From positions 1-64,000 of the forward strand of contig SKCR01036772.1 of the NCBI GenBank assembly GCA_019454045.1: 64,000 bases of DNA, read 5' to 3'. Numbering within the stretch: position 1 is the first letter of the stretch; every line of letters begins with the position of its first letter. A program made the position numbers and the translations under genes. Positions 48,366 to 59,018 of this stretch are shown piece after piece. The DNA is from Zanthoxylum bungeanum (taxonomy: Eukaryota; Streptophyta; Magnoliopsida; Sapindales; Rutaceae). The notes beneath the pieces are model-generated. The model ran no database searches. It was not told where the DNA came from and saw nothing but the letters and a program-made list of their open reading frames with translations.

Positions 48366-49346
48366 ATAACTCCATCCGACAATACATGAATTGAGCAGCC
48401 GATTTGTCGGATCAAAAACAGCTCCCACAAAGAAACAACCCTGAGTAATTACCAAATAGAAACTAGCTACAAAAAGCATCGGCAGGCCCAACATAAGCCC
48501 ATTAGCACATTCCGCTTGGTCCCCTCATCCACGAACGACATATATAAATTGAGCAGTCAATTTGTCGGATAAAAAAATAGCTCCCACAAAGAAACACCCT
48601 GCGTAGTTACCAAACAAGTCCAACGAACCATGCCCTCCAATCAATTGTCAAAGCCTGACCATTAGCAACAAGGAACATCCCAAAACAAAGAAATGAGACA
48701 GCCCAAAAACCTTAGCAGCCCACGAACAGCAGGTCAGCCCACAAGCCAAAACCAAAGCACGACAGCCCACTACAAGACCCAAAAACACGAATGAAAAGCC
48801 CAACAAACCAAGCGAAGACACCCAAACTTTAATTGAGACCCAAACAAGCAATGCCAAACTCCCACATCGCCTAGTGCAAGAGGGGCAGATTGAGACTGGA
48901 AACAAACTCAAATCCCACATCGTCTATTGGAGCCGACACACACGCCTCCATTAGCACATCCTTACAAACACAATATATCTTGGAAATATGCGTGGTACCT
49001 TGCTTCATGTGTAGACATGCGCTGAACCTTCATTCGACAATAGCAAGGCAACCACACGCAAGGCTTATAGTGACAGATTGGTGTCGAGTACGGTTATTAA
49101 GAACTAGCTTGAACAATTGGTTGGTGAAGGGTCCGACACAAAGAATCCAGCATTTGGGCCTATCCAAAATTTGGGCCAAGAATTTTTGCATACAAATTAT
49201 ATTCTCTTTCTCGAATATTTTGTATTCAGAAATACCCTTTATAGTCAGCTTTTATCCGGAATTGATACCGTTGACTGCGAGAAATCCTTTCGACTCAAAA
49301 AAAAAAATATGTATATATATATATATACATTGTCGGATGGAGTTAT
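48366..49346. mobile_element. Probable nested insertion with 18-bp terminal inverted repeats
   Basis: ATAACTCCATCCGACAAT at 48366-48383 is perfectly inverted at 49329-49346. The ~0.98-kb interior is unlike the rest of L. It holds two copies of a ~75-bp unit (TTTGTCGGAT, then AGCTCCCACAAAGAAACA) about 155 bases apart, and two AATCCCACATCG-like words. No transposase is seen and the target duplication is not clear, so this may be a MITE or a decayed composite. Confidence 0.5.
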
Positions 49347-50514
49347 TCCTTAAACTCTTGAGCCTACAACAGTGAGAGGGCTGGCTTCATGAGGCCTGGC
49401 CCACGAGCGCATGTTGCAGCAACATTTGAACACTTACTTTAGTTCAGATGATGGGAGAAACATGTACCTGTGTTGCAGAATTCGACCAATCAAGCTTCTG
49501 GTCTCCATGGATTTAATGGTCGCATCCATGCTCCATCACTACCTCTTCTAGCATACATCACACATCTTTTTTCCCATATTATAGAAGTTGATAGAGACAG
49601 CTTGGATATGTTTTGATAGTTATTTTGAGAATAATTTAACAGCTCCTCCTTCAATTGGCAATTGAGGCGTCTAAGGACCCCAATAGCAACTTTACTATCC
49701 TCAATCAAGACTCACACACTACAGATCAGACCCATGCCACACAAATCCACAAGAATTCAGACAGCTCCATGTGTGTGTCGAGTGGCGCAAATAAAGGCTG
49801 GGCATTAAGATGGATGGCCATCAATTCCATGGTACATGGAAAAATTGCCTTCTCTCCCATACGACTTAGAAAGATTGTATTCAATATAAAACAAGGATGG
49901 ATTATTATCAGTTGAAAATTCCATCAGGACAGGTAGAATGAAGATTCACGTGGACCTTCATCAATTTCACTCAACCGTAGTCTGATTGTCCTCATGTGAT
50001 GTGGTCTCATCCACATGCCATGTAGAATGAAGAATGAAGACCCCCTGTGGATCTTCATCACATATGAAGACTCCCATGAACCTTCATAAGGTGATGAAAC
50101 ATCCTCCATTAGAGACATCATTATCAACCTTCTGCTCAGTCGACACAACAGGCACGTAAAGGATCTCTCACTGTTTCAGTCAGAGTATGCTTCTTATATT
50201 GAAGAGCAATTAACCAGTCACTCGACAAATCCTCCAGACGACAGTGGGGCGTATCCTGAACCTCCAAACGGTTCAATCGACTATGAACATCTCACATGGC
50301 TCATGTAGAGTCAACATATAACTTTCATCCGGACTAGGAAGAATTTTAAGACTCCCATGGTCCTTGACCAATAGTGTGGAGATTATAGTGGTCTCAACAA
50401 GTCTAGTTGATAGGGGACATCCCCCAGATGACTCACGTCGAGTCGAATAAAGACGTGGACTTCCTACAGTCCATACGACACAATGTCGTATGAAAATACT
50501 CCTGAACCATCATC
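49347..50514 (+). other. L internal non-coding segment, array fringe
   Basis: No gene is seen. Dispersed CATCCCCCAGATGACTCAC and TCGAGTCGAAT words from about 50400 onward are degenerate forms of the following tandem unit. Confidence 0.5.
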
Positions 50515-51620
50515 TGGTTCAGTCGACTGGGGACATCCCCCATGGACTCATGACGAGTCAAGTTGTAGACATGGATTACCCATGTCGTATGACTATTATT
50601 TTCCTGGCTTCATCAAGACCAGTCGACTGGGGTCATCCCCATTGAACTCATGTCGAGTCAAATTATAGACATGAACTACTCATGTCGTATGACATATATT
50701 CCTGGCTTCTTCAAGTCCAGACGACTGGGGACATCCCCCATTGACTCATGTCGAGTCAAAGTTGTAGACACGGATCACACATGTCGTATGACTATTATCT
50801 TCCTGGCCTCATCAAGTCCAGTCGACTGGGGACATCCCCCATTGACACATGTCGAGTCAAAGTTGTAGACATGGATCACACATGTCGTATGACTATTATC
50901 TTCCTGGCCTCATCAAGTCCAGTTGACTGGGGACATCCCCCATTGACTCATGTCGAGTCAAAGTTGTAGACATGGATCACACATGTCGTATGACTATTAT
51001 CTTCCTGGCCTCATCAAGTCCAGTCGACTGGGGACATCCCTCATTGACTCATGTTGAGTCAAAGTTGTAGACATGGATTACACATGTCATATGATTATTA
51101 TCTTCCTGGCCTCATCAAGTCCAGTCGACTGGGGACATCCCCCATTGACTCATGTCAAGTCAAAGTTGTAGACATGGATCACACATGTCGTATGACTATT
51201 ATCTTCCTGGCCTCATCAAGTCCAGTCGACTGGGGACATCCCCCATTGACTCATGTCGAGTCAAAGTTGTAGACATGGATCACACATGTCGTATGACTAT
51301 TATCTTCCTGGCCTCATCAAGTCCAGTCGACTGGGGACATCCCCCATTGACTAATGTCGAGTCAAAGTTGTAGACATGGATCACACATGTCGTATGACTA
51401 TTATCTTCCTGGCCTCATCAAGTCCAGTCGACTGGGGACATCCCCCATTGACTCATGTCGAGTCAAAGTTGTAGAAATGGATTACACATGTCGTATGATT
51501 ATTATCTTCCTGGCCTCATCAAGTCCAGTCGACTGGGGACATCCCCCACGGACTCATTTCGAGTCAACTTGTAGACATAGAAGGCACATGTCGTATGACT
51601 GATGTACTGACCTTCGCCTG
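50515..51620. repeat. Tandem array of L, 101-bp unit
   Basis: About eleven copies of a unit that includes GTCGACTGGGGACATCCCCC, ATTGACTCATGTCGAGTCAA, ATGTCGTATGACTATTATC and TTCCTGGCCTCATCAAGTCC. Central copies are nearly identical and outer ones diverge. Each unit has palindromic words (GTCGAC, TGACTCATGTCGAGTCA). The repeated open frames spaced 101 bases apart are by-products. Confidence 0.95.
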
Positions 51621-51812
51621 GTTCAGACAACTGAGTACTTCCCCAAATGGCTCTAGTAGACTCAAGTTGATAACTTGACATTCGTTTGGTTCAATTAGTA
51701 GGCAGCATCAACGCTCGAGTACACCAACATAGTATGGCATCGTCCCAGGCGACTCGTGCGTCAAGTACTCTCCAAGCCAAGGACTTATTGACTTAGAGAG
51801 TAGGGGACAAAC

Positions 51813-52415
51813 TGTACGGGCCAAATTTGGGCCCAAGGGTAAAATTGACTTTTCGCTTCAGACCCTACACTAGTGGCAGCCCAATCCCTCCGGATAGTAC
51901 CCAGAATAAATTTGGGCCAAAGACCCGACTACATCCTCAGGCCCACGTACAAAGAGAGCCATACCCAGCGAACCGTTGACTGATCAGTTACTTCAATCTG
52001 AAACGTCCAGACTCATGAATATCTCACATAACTCGACAGTTTCCAACATCCAATGGACGAGTAATTAAAGGTGATAAATACACACGTTTCCCGAGTGTGT
52101 ATATAAGAGAAGAAAGACTATGAAAACGGGGGGATCAACTCTCATAGTTCAACCATATTCTCTCCATAGCTTTCAATATCTCACATCAACCGCCCTCACG
52201 GCACCCTACGAAGCTCAAGTTAGTATCTTACTTTGACCTTCCTCCTGCTACTTCCTTAGTTCCTTCACTGACTTGGGCGTCGGAGTGCCCCCGGCACCCA
52301 CCACACCGGTGGGCAGTACTCTCGCTCACTCTACATCTTTGTTTTCAAGGATCGCTAATGCCTCATCCTCACGAAATCTCGATTGTAGACCTTGGGCGAA
52401 AAACCAGCGTCTACA
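51813..52415 (+). repeat. L right LTR
   Basis: It is 603 bp and differs from the left LTR at three positions (AAGT for AAGG, CACG for CATG, one extra A in GCGAAAAACC). Confidence 0.95.
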
Positions 52416-52617
52416 AGGGTTAGATATGTTTAAAAAATGAAAAAAAAAATATTTAAGGGTTTGCGGGTTGGGTTGAATTATTTCAACCCAACCCGTAAAC
52501 CCGAACGAGTTGAAAATTTCTACCCAAATGAGTTGAATTAATTTACTAACCCAATCCAATCTACACTAAACCCACGTTGCAGATTAACCCACGTATCGGG
52601 TTGGGTTTGCACACCTT
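52416..52617. mobile_element. hAT-like element, right part
   Basis: It continues the element begun at 44543. It contains a GGGTTGGGTTGAATTATTTC / CAACCCAACCCG palindrome and ends TTTGCACACCTT, where the LTR at 52618 is inserted using ACCTT as target. Confidence 0.55.
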
Positions 52618-52834
52618 TGTAATATCCCGTATTTATTTTAGAGTGTCTGCGTAAATTTTATTTTTCACGTGTGAGGCCGCGTCCGAGCGCGATGTGTATT
52701 CTTTTCATTAAAATGGAAACTTTTCATGGAATTAATTATAGGTTTTCATTAAACCAACTTGAGGGACCAAAATGAAAATTGTCACACAAGTGAAAATAAA
52801 CCCTAGAAGATTCTACACACACATGTGAAATACA

Positions 52835-53050
52835 CATTCACACGTGTAACACACACACGCACACATTAAACACACACACATATTCACGGCAACACACACA
52901 CGCAGAAGAAGAACAGAGCAGAAACGAGAGAAAGAAAGAAGAATCGAGAGAGAAAGAGAGAAAAGCTGATAGAAAGAGAGAAGGAAAGCCGAGAGAGAGA
53001 AGCCGAGAGAGAGAGATGAAAGAAGCAGAGCATAGAAGAAGAATAAGAGT
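52835..53050. repeat. (CA)n- and (GA)n-rich stretch
   Basis: ACACAC words at 52812-52905 are followed by GAGAGA words at 52925-53020, in the presumed transcribed part of the LTR or in captured 5' UTR sequence. Confidence 0.8.
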
Positions 53051-53261
53051 GGAACTAAACCAGAGAAGAGACTCATTTTCTCTCCCACTCTGCTAATTGA
53101 TTCCAGCTAAATTGATCGCACAACAATAATTCGAAAACCTCTAATTCAAAATCTTAATCAATTTTCACCCAAAGATTTTGGTGAAAAATTAGCTCGATTT
53201 TAAAGAAAGAAATAAAACTATACTCAGTTTCATATCAGGAGTAATTTATTTAGTGTCTGTT

Positions 53262-53470
53262 TGGTTCAATTAAGTGGAGGGGAGGGGAGGGGAGGGGAGG
53301 GGAGAAATTTTAATTAAATATATGTTTGGTTCAAATGATGGGAGGGGAGGAGGGGAGGGGAGGGGAGAGGATAAATTTTAATTAAATATATGTTTGGTTC
53401 AAATGAGGGGAGGGGATGAGAGAGTTTTTAATTAAATATATGTTTCGTTCAAGAAGGGAGGGGAGAAATT
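53262..53470. repeat. GGGGA-rich subterminal repeats of the Harbinger element
   Basis: Runs of GGGGAGGGGA alternate with TTTTAATTAAATATATGTTT and GGTTCAAATGA three times. The same block recurs at 57995-58135 in the nested derivative. Confidence 0.9.
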
Positions 53471-53804
53471 TTAAAACTAATTTACTATTTTATCTTTATA
53501 GCTTGTTATAAATAAAATTAAAATAATATAGACTTATATTATCTTTGAATTAAACAAATAATAAAATTAAAATTAAAAGCTCTACATATATAATGCATGT
53601 TATTAAAAATAAAATTAAAACAAGCATCAAACCAGTAGCTAGGTTTTGACATAGATGAATAGATAAAGAAACACGGCAAAATATCCAAGTTTATAACATA
53701 AATTACTAAAATGATTAAGTTCAGATAATACGCAAAATGTTAATAAGGTTTCAGCAAAATAACAACCATTAAGCTCAAGTCTTTAATCAAATGCATCATC
53801 TCTC

Positions 53805-54593
53805 TTAAGAGTCAAAGATCATTTGCATGATCACTGCCTTACGTGCTTCCGCTGGACATTGAAGAATTATTCTAAGTTTGTCAGCATCTTTCATTAAAGA
53901 GCAATAGATCTTAGGCAATGGGTTTGTATCACATCCACAATCCTTGATTAAATTCCAAGCTTCTTCCCCAGAAATTGGAGGCAGCTCATAGTTATGGCGT
54001 TCTCTCATTATTTCATTTCCTTCTCTTATTGATGTATTCCCTTCTCTCAAATCCTCTACAACCACATGCATTGTCTCTTTAAGTTCAACAAATTCATTAT
54101 TTTGTCTTTGTTGGCCACTCTAGATTTCTTCTTTTTACTGTCATCATTTGATGTGGGTGAAAGATCTTGTGATTACATTCCATTATCAAAATAAGTATCA
54201 AAGCTCTCTAAATGCACCTCATTCCGAGAGATACTATTATCAATGTCATCAATAGAGCATCCCAAACTTCTGGCTCAACATCCCACAAATGAGTATATGG
54301 ATTCCAAGAAAATCCACTCATACCATTTTTAAAAATATCATAAACATCAATAAAGTTTTTTTCTTTACAGTTTTCCAGCGATTTTTTACCCTCTCATTGT
54401 CAACTTTCTTCCCAAATAATGCACTCAACTCAACCACAATGTTTTCATATGCAGTTGTAGTGAAGGTACCATTGACTTTGTTACATTTTTCATATTCGTG
54501 CATGAAAGCATCAATAAGAGCATCGTCCATGGCTCTAGACCAATTCAAGTTCTCTTTACCATTGTTTGTTGGTAATTGTCTTTTGGGTGCCAT
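53805..54593 (-). pseudogene. Harbinger ORF1, Myb/SANT-like DNA-binding protein, frameshifted
   Basis: The ATG at 54591-54593 starts MAPKRQLPTNNGKENLNWSR. The SANT-like helices follow (WSRAMDDALIDAFMHEYEK, NERVKNRWKTVKKK). A frameshift near 54320 separates the next segment, MSGFSWNPYTHLWDVEPEVW. The C-terminal part RERHNYELPPISGEEAWNLI, then DADKLRIILQCP, runs to the stop at 53805. In PIF/Harbinger elements this Myb-like partner helps bring the nuclease into the nucleus and to the ends. The solo LTR at 54602 is inserted 9 bases before this ATG. Confidence 0.83.
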
Positions 54594-54601
54594 GCTACTA
54601 C

Positions 54602-55204
54602 TGTGGATGCTGGATTTCGCCCGAGGTCCACAATCGAGAATTTATAGGGATGAGGCACTAGCGATCCTGCAAAACAGAGGTAGAGTGAGCGGGAGTACTG
54701 CCCACCGGTGTGGTGGGTGCCGGGGGCACTCCGACGCTCAAGTCATTAGTGAAGACGAGCTGTAAATAATGGAGGAGCAAGGTTCAGAGCCGCCGTGAGG
54801 GCTATAGGTTGGCGGTTATGAGAGCTCTGGTGACAGAGAGTTGTGATGTGTGATGTTGGATCCCCTCCCTCATGCCATGAATTTTCTCTTTTATAGGCCC
54901 TCCTGACGAGGGGTCATTTAAATCTCTTCTACCCGTTGGATGTGTTAATGATAGGGTTTATGACTGTAACTGCCGATTTAATGGAGTTCATTACTGTATG
55001 CGTTTTCCCAATCTAATTACTCATGAATCCGTTGGCTTCCTGAACTGTTAAATCCGTGATGACGGGCTCTGGGCTAGTCTGGCCTCTCGGCCCAAAGCTG
55101 ATTTCTCAAACTATATCTGATGGTGGTCCTTGGGGCTTTGGTTTCGTGATTGGCTTAAAGGCGGAATGACGGTTATGCCCTTGGGCCCAAATTTGGCCCG
55201 TACA
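54602..55204 (-). mobile_element. Solo LTR of the L family, minus orientation
   Basis: It is 603 bp and flanked by the target duplication ACTAC (54597-54601 and 55205-55209). On the minus strand it starts TGTACGGGCCAAATTTGGGC like the L LTR and ends CATCCACA. It shares GCACCCACCACACCGGTGGG with L but differs in the middle, so it is a diverged relative. TATAAAAG lies at 54888-54895. Confidence 0.92.
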
Positions 55205-55625
55205 ACTACATTTATAAATTATAACATAACAAAATTAATAAAATGAGATAATAAAATGTTTCATTTCAAAGACATCAACATTGCAAACTCAAATCCAACA
55301 TACATCAATGTAAAATAAACATTCATGTAATAAATACAAGTGCAAAACATTTAGCCCAAACTATCATTTTGATAATTTATCAACATTTGATTTGCTAGAC
55401 TATCTCTTATAAGCTCACCCCGAGCAACCTCCTCACCGTCACTTCTCGAAGCTTGATTATTTTCGTGAGATACATTTTGATTTGCAAGTTCAGCATCTAC
55501 TTCAGCTATAAGGTCTTCATCCTGGTCTATGCTCATTAAATAATTGTGAAGAATGCAACATGCAAAAATGATCAGTTTTTGAGCTTTGATGTGAAGAATG
55601 CAACATCTATGGCACCAATACAATC

Positions 55626-55710
55626 CTGACACAATGTATTTATATTAATATAATCTAAGTAGATCATGCTAACGTTTGAGTGTAGGGTGACTTAATGATA
55701 AAAAATTTAC
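55626..55710 (-). other. Intron of the Harbinger transposase gene
   Basis: On the minus strand AAG|GTAAAT...TGTGTCAG|GATTGT. It separates the codons for YFK and DCIGAID, a position known for introns in plant PIF/Harbinger nuclease genes. It contains two short AT-rich blocks. Confidence 0.7.
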
Positions 55711-55967
55711 CTTAAAATATGGGTAGAATCTACTATTCCTATGAATTTCAAGAGGGACTGTTGAGCCATCGGGTTGTACAAGGAATTTTTCTTCCAATTC
55801 AAGAATAGCTCTCAACACTTTATGAAGATGACGACTAATTGTCTCACCAGAACGACGAAACCAAAATTTGACTTCACGATTTTTAGCATTATGTGTCAAT
55901 ATGTAAATTGATTTTGCAACTTGTTCTTCCACACTTGACCATCGTGTTGGTTGTAAGCCACCCTCTC

Positions 55968-56873
55968 TGATAGAAACCTGCCTGGAACAAAGCCAAGCAA
56001 ACCTCTCCACGTGTTCTATGCCCCAAGAACCGCGAATCTTGATTTTGTAAGAACAAAATCCTTCCAAGATCAAGTCCAACCCTTAAGGAACATTGCCCTT
56101 AAAAACCTTTCTTTATTTCTTTGGAGAATCCTGAACAGCGATACAGCGCCACAACGCTTGCCACACGTTGATAAGCTTTTGTTCCGTAAAACCAAGGAAG
56201 AATCCACTCCTTCAAGATGACACAAGTCAATTTGTTTTGTAAAAAAGATATATTATTGGTTAATTATCCATTACAATGAATAATGCCCCTTTAAATAGGT
56301 GGCTAACCCTAATTCTACCCAAATATAATAAAACCCTAATAAAATACTTGAAAATTTCGTCCATGGGCTTTTTAATTTAATTAATGTTCAGCCCAACACT
56401 TAAACAACACATAACTTAAAAAAAATATAAAATATAAAACTTATAGGGATACATTGCGTCCTCATTTAGACCATGAAGGAATCTGAACTGGACTTTGATG
56501 AAAACTTCAAAGTTGTAGAGCTACAAGTTCTATTTTCAATGCAACTTGAATCACCAAAATCAGACATCGGACGAGAAAGTTACGTCCAAAATACGAAGAC
56601 TGCGTAAATCCCGCCACTACTAATGCACCATTCGGAAATAAAGCCCAAAATCAATCAAGGCAGCCCATGCACGTCCTAGACCCATTCCAATATTGCTTTA
56701 GACATAATAAAGCCTTCACATAATGTCTCATGCATGGACCAAACTCCGGAACCCAGGGAATCTTCCAAATCCACCAAAATGGCCCAAATACACCAATTTG
56801 ACCAAGCCATGCAATCAGCCACAACTTCAAGTTAACTTGGCCCAACAAACAGAGCTCATTCTGTATCACATCA
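55968..56873 (-). mobile_element. Solo LTR inside the transposase exon
   Basis: It is 906 bp, starts TGATAGAAAC and ends TATCACATCA on the plus strand. It is flanked by the target duplication CTCTC (55963-55967 and 56874-56878). Removing it and one CTCTC restores continuity of the transposase frame (LERE then GGLQP). On the minus strand TATTTAAAGGGG looks like a TATA box, suggesting minus orientation. Superfamily is not determined. Confidence 0.87.
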
Positions 56874-57252
56874 CTCTCTTTCTAGCATATCACATAATGT
56901 TAAGAAAGCTTCCGGACCCATTCTTAATATATTTCTACTAGTTTCACTATTTCTAATTCGACCCATTATTTCTTCACGCACTCTTTCTCTTTCGAAGCTC
57001 ATATTATAACTCAATTTTCTCTTACGAGACGTCCGAATAACAAAGCAATAAACAATAGCACACATGAGTTGAGTTATAGCTCTTCGGCGTAAATCAAACC
57101 ATCTATTGACGATAATTTTCCAATCTTGATGATCCATCTAAAATAATAAAAAACTTATAAAATTAAAATATAATTTTTATATGGTTCAAAAAATAAACAA
57201 CATATGCTATACACAAACAATATTTTATAAAACAATTCAACGTGTCAAACAC

Positions 57253-57348
57253 AAACAACTTTGCATTCAAAAGGAAAAACAAATCATAATTAGATTTTTA
57301 TTAATTTCTAATTATGATTTGTTTTTCCTCTTGAATGCAAAGTTGTTT
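57253..57348. repeat. 41-bp inverted repeat with 14-base loop
   Basis: The arms 57253-57293 and 57308-57348 match at 40 of 41 positions. A third, partial copy of the right arm follows at 57349-57370. It lies in the non-coding part of the Harbinger element, upstream of the transposase ATG, and would fold into a stable RNA hairpin if transcribed. Confidence 0.9.
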
Positions 57349-57986
57349 ATGATTTGTTTTTCCTTTTGAACCCCACCATTAAACTCAATAACCATGCCAT
57401 CTCATTCAAGAAAATACACATCTTAACCAAATAATGAAGATAAAATTATGCATGCAGCATACATAATTAAATAATTAATATAAAATGATCCACAAATTAA
57501 ATCAATTTTTAAGCAAAAAAACAAAATCAAACCTAGCAAAATTCAGAAAACACTCAAAACCCCACAAAATTAAATCATCAAACACCAACCCAAAAAAATA
57601 AAATGAAGCCACAATCCAAAATTTAATCGTAAAACAAAACATGACAATTAGAGCCTTCAAAAAGAATGAAGAAAATATGACATACCTGAGTGGTGAGTGG
57701 AAGAAGCACGTAATAAACAAAGAAACCACGTAACTGGAAAAAAAAAAAAAAAGAGCAAAGACTAAGGTTTGAGTGGTGAAACAAATATAAGAGTGATTTG
57801 TAATTAGGACAATTTAGGATTTTTAATATATAAGTAGGGATAATTTAGTCATTGCATTTAAAATTTTAATTCTTCACTTTCTCTCCCCTCCAAAACCCCT
57901 CACTTTTGTAGGGGAGCTAAAATTGGCTTAGGAGAGATTTTGCTCCCCTCCCCTTAAAAAAATTGAACCAAACAAACATAATTTAA

Positions 57987-58801
57987 GGGTCTGTTTGGTT
58001 CAACGAAGGGGAGGGGATGGGAGGGGAAGGGAGGGGAGTGGAGAGATTTTAATTAAATATATGTTTGGTTCAAATGAGGGGAGAAGAGAGTTTTTAATTA
58101 AATATATGTTTAGTTCAAGAAGGGAGGGGAGAGATTTTAAAACTAATTTATTATTTTATCCTTATAGTCTGTTATTAATAAAATTAAAACAATATAAGCT
58201 TATATTATCTTTGAAATAAACAAATAATAAACAACATATGCTATACACAAGAAAATACGCATCTTAACCAAATAATGAAGATAAAATTATGCATGCAGCT
58301 TACATAATTAAATAATTAATATAAAATGATCCATAAATTAAATCAATTTTTAAGCAAAAAAAAGAAAATCAAACCTAGCAAAATTCAGAAAACACTCAAA
58401 ACCCCACAAAATTAAATCATCAAACACCAACCAAAAAAAAAAAAATGAAGCCACAATCCAAAATTTAATCATAAAACAAAACATGACAATTGGAGCATTC
58501 AAAAAGAATGAAGAAAATATGAGATACCTGAGTGGTGAGTGGAAGAAACACGTAACTGGAAAAAAAAAGAGCAAAGACTAGGGTTTGAGTACAGAATGGT
58601 TAAATATAAGAGAGATTTATAATTAGGATATTTTAGGATTTTTAATATATAAGTATGGATAATTTAGTCATTATATTTAAAATTTTAATTCTTCACTTTT
58701 GCTCCCCTCATCTCCCCTCCAAAAAATTGAACCAAACAAATATAATTTAAAATAATCTCTCCCCTCTCCTCCCCTCCAAAACCCCCCAACCAAACACACC
58801 C
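57987..58801 (-). mobile_element. Deletion-derivative MITE of the surrounding Harbinger element
   Basis: The ends GGGTCTGTTTGG and (inverted) GGGTGTGTTTGG are flanked by TAA (57984-57986 and 58802-58804). The left ~250 bases match the parent's left end (53253-53570) and the right ~600 match the parent's right part (57187-57780 and its terminal bases). ORF1 and the transposase are gone. It is inserted inside the parent's own right terminal region. Confidence 0.9.
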
Positions 58802-58853
58802 TAAAATAATTCCTCCCCTCCCCTCCAAAACCCCCCAACCAAACACAGCCTTA

Positions 58854-59018
58854 GATTCGTGATCGGGTTTGATTTCGATCAAGTAAGGGCGAATCCTTGG
58901 TGGGTTTTGGGAGTTGAGAAGTGGATCGAGTGGAGTTTTCGAATTTGGGGAGATGTATCAGTGGGATTTGGGGCTTGATTTGGTGGGCGATGTGTTCTTT
59001 CTTTGTTTTTGCTTTTAG
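58854..59018 (+). other. Probable 5' UTR and 5' UTR intron of the captured gene piece
   Basis: GATCAA|GTAAGG near 58881 could be a splice donor and TTTTTGCTTTTAG at 59006-59018 the acceptor, giving a ~140-base intron just before the ATG. G/T-rich composition fits a plant intron. The point where LTR sequence changes to gene sequence cannot be placed by eye. Confidence 0.4.

Larger units (their letters stand above)
47191..52415 (+). mobile_element. Ty3-type non-autonomous retrotransposon L, young
   Basis: Two LTRs (47191-47792 and 51813-52415) differ by only two substitutions and one single-base indel. They are flanked by the target duplication AGGGT (47186-47190 and 52416-52420). A TGGCGCC-type primer site follows the left LTR and a purine tract (AGAGAGTAGGGGACAAAC) precedes the right one. 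The 4-kb interior has no recognisable gag or pol and holds a 101-bp tandem array, so the element must have been moved by enzymes from elsewhere. The near-identical LTRs make it the youngest insertion in the window. Confidence 0.95.
55351..57137 (-). pseudogene. Harbinger transposase (ALP1-like nuclease), interrupted and internally deleted
   Basis: The ATG at 57135-57137 starts MDHQDWKIIVNRWFDLRRRA. The N-terminal half runs to MGPEAFLTLCDMLERE, is interrupted by the solo LTR at 55968-56873, and resumes GGLQPTRWSSVEEQVAKSIY, with FWFRRSGETISRHLHKVLRA. A GT-AG intron (55626-55710) follows RFYPYFK. The next exon starts DCIGAID, which contains the first catalytic Asp, but then jumps directly to KAQKLIIFACCILHNYL. 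The segment with the remaining catalytic acids is deleted and the frame is shifted. The stop is at 55351. The fold is the DDE_Tnp_4 nuclease family. Confidence 0.88.
53253..58850 (-). mobile_element. PIF/Harbinger DNA transposon with both ORFs
   Basis: The ends GTGTCTGTTTGGTT and (inverted) GGCTGTGTTTGGTT are flanked by the 3-bp target TTA (53250-53252 and 58851-58853), as usual for PIF/Harbinger. On the minus strand it carries a Myb/SANT-like ORF (53805-54593) and a Harbinger nuclease gene (55351-57137). It has been hit by two solo LTRs and by its own deletion derivative. The transposase has lost its catalytic centre, so the copy is dead. Confidence 0.92.

Noticed and set aside
50483..51602. 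Series of similar ~73-residue open frames
   Set aside because: They recur every 101 bases exactly with the tandem unit of element L, so they reflect the repeat and not genes.
50515..51620. Resemblance to a CRISPR array because of regular spacing
   Set aside because: The whole 101-bp unit is repeated without variable spacers, in a plant retrotransposon.
57502..58574. Two similar Phe-rich minus-strand open frames
   Set aside because: They are the same non-coding subterminal sequence present in the Harbinger parent and its derivative.
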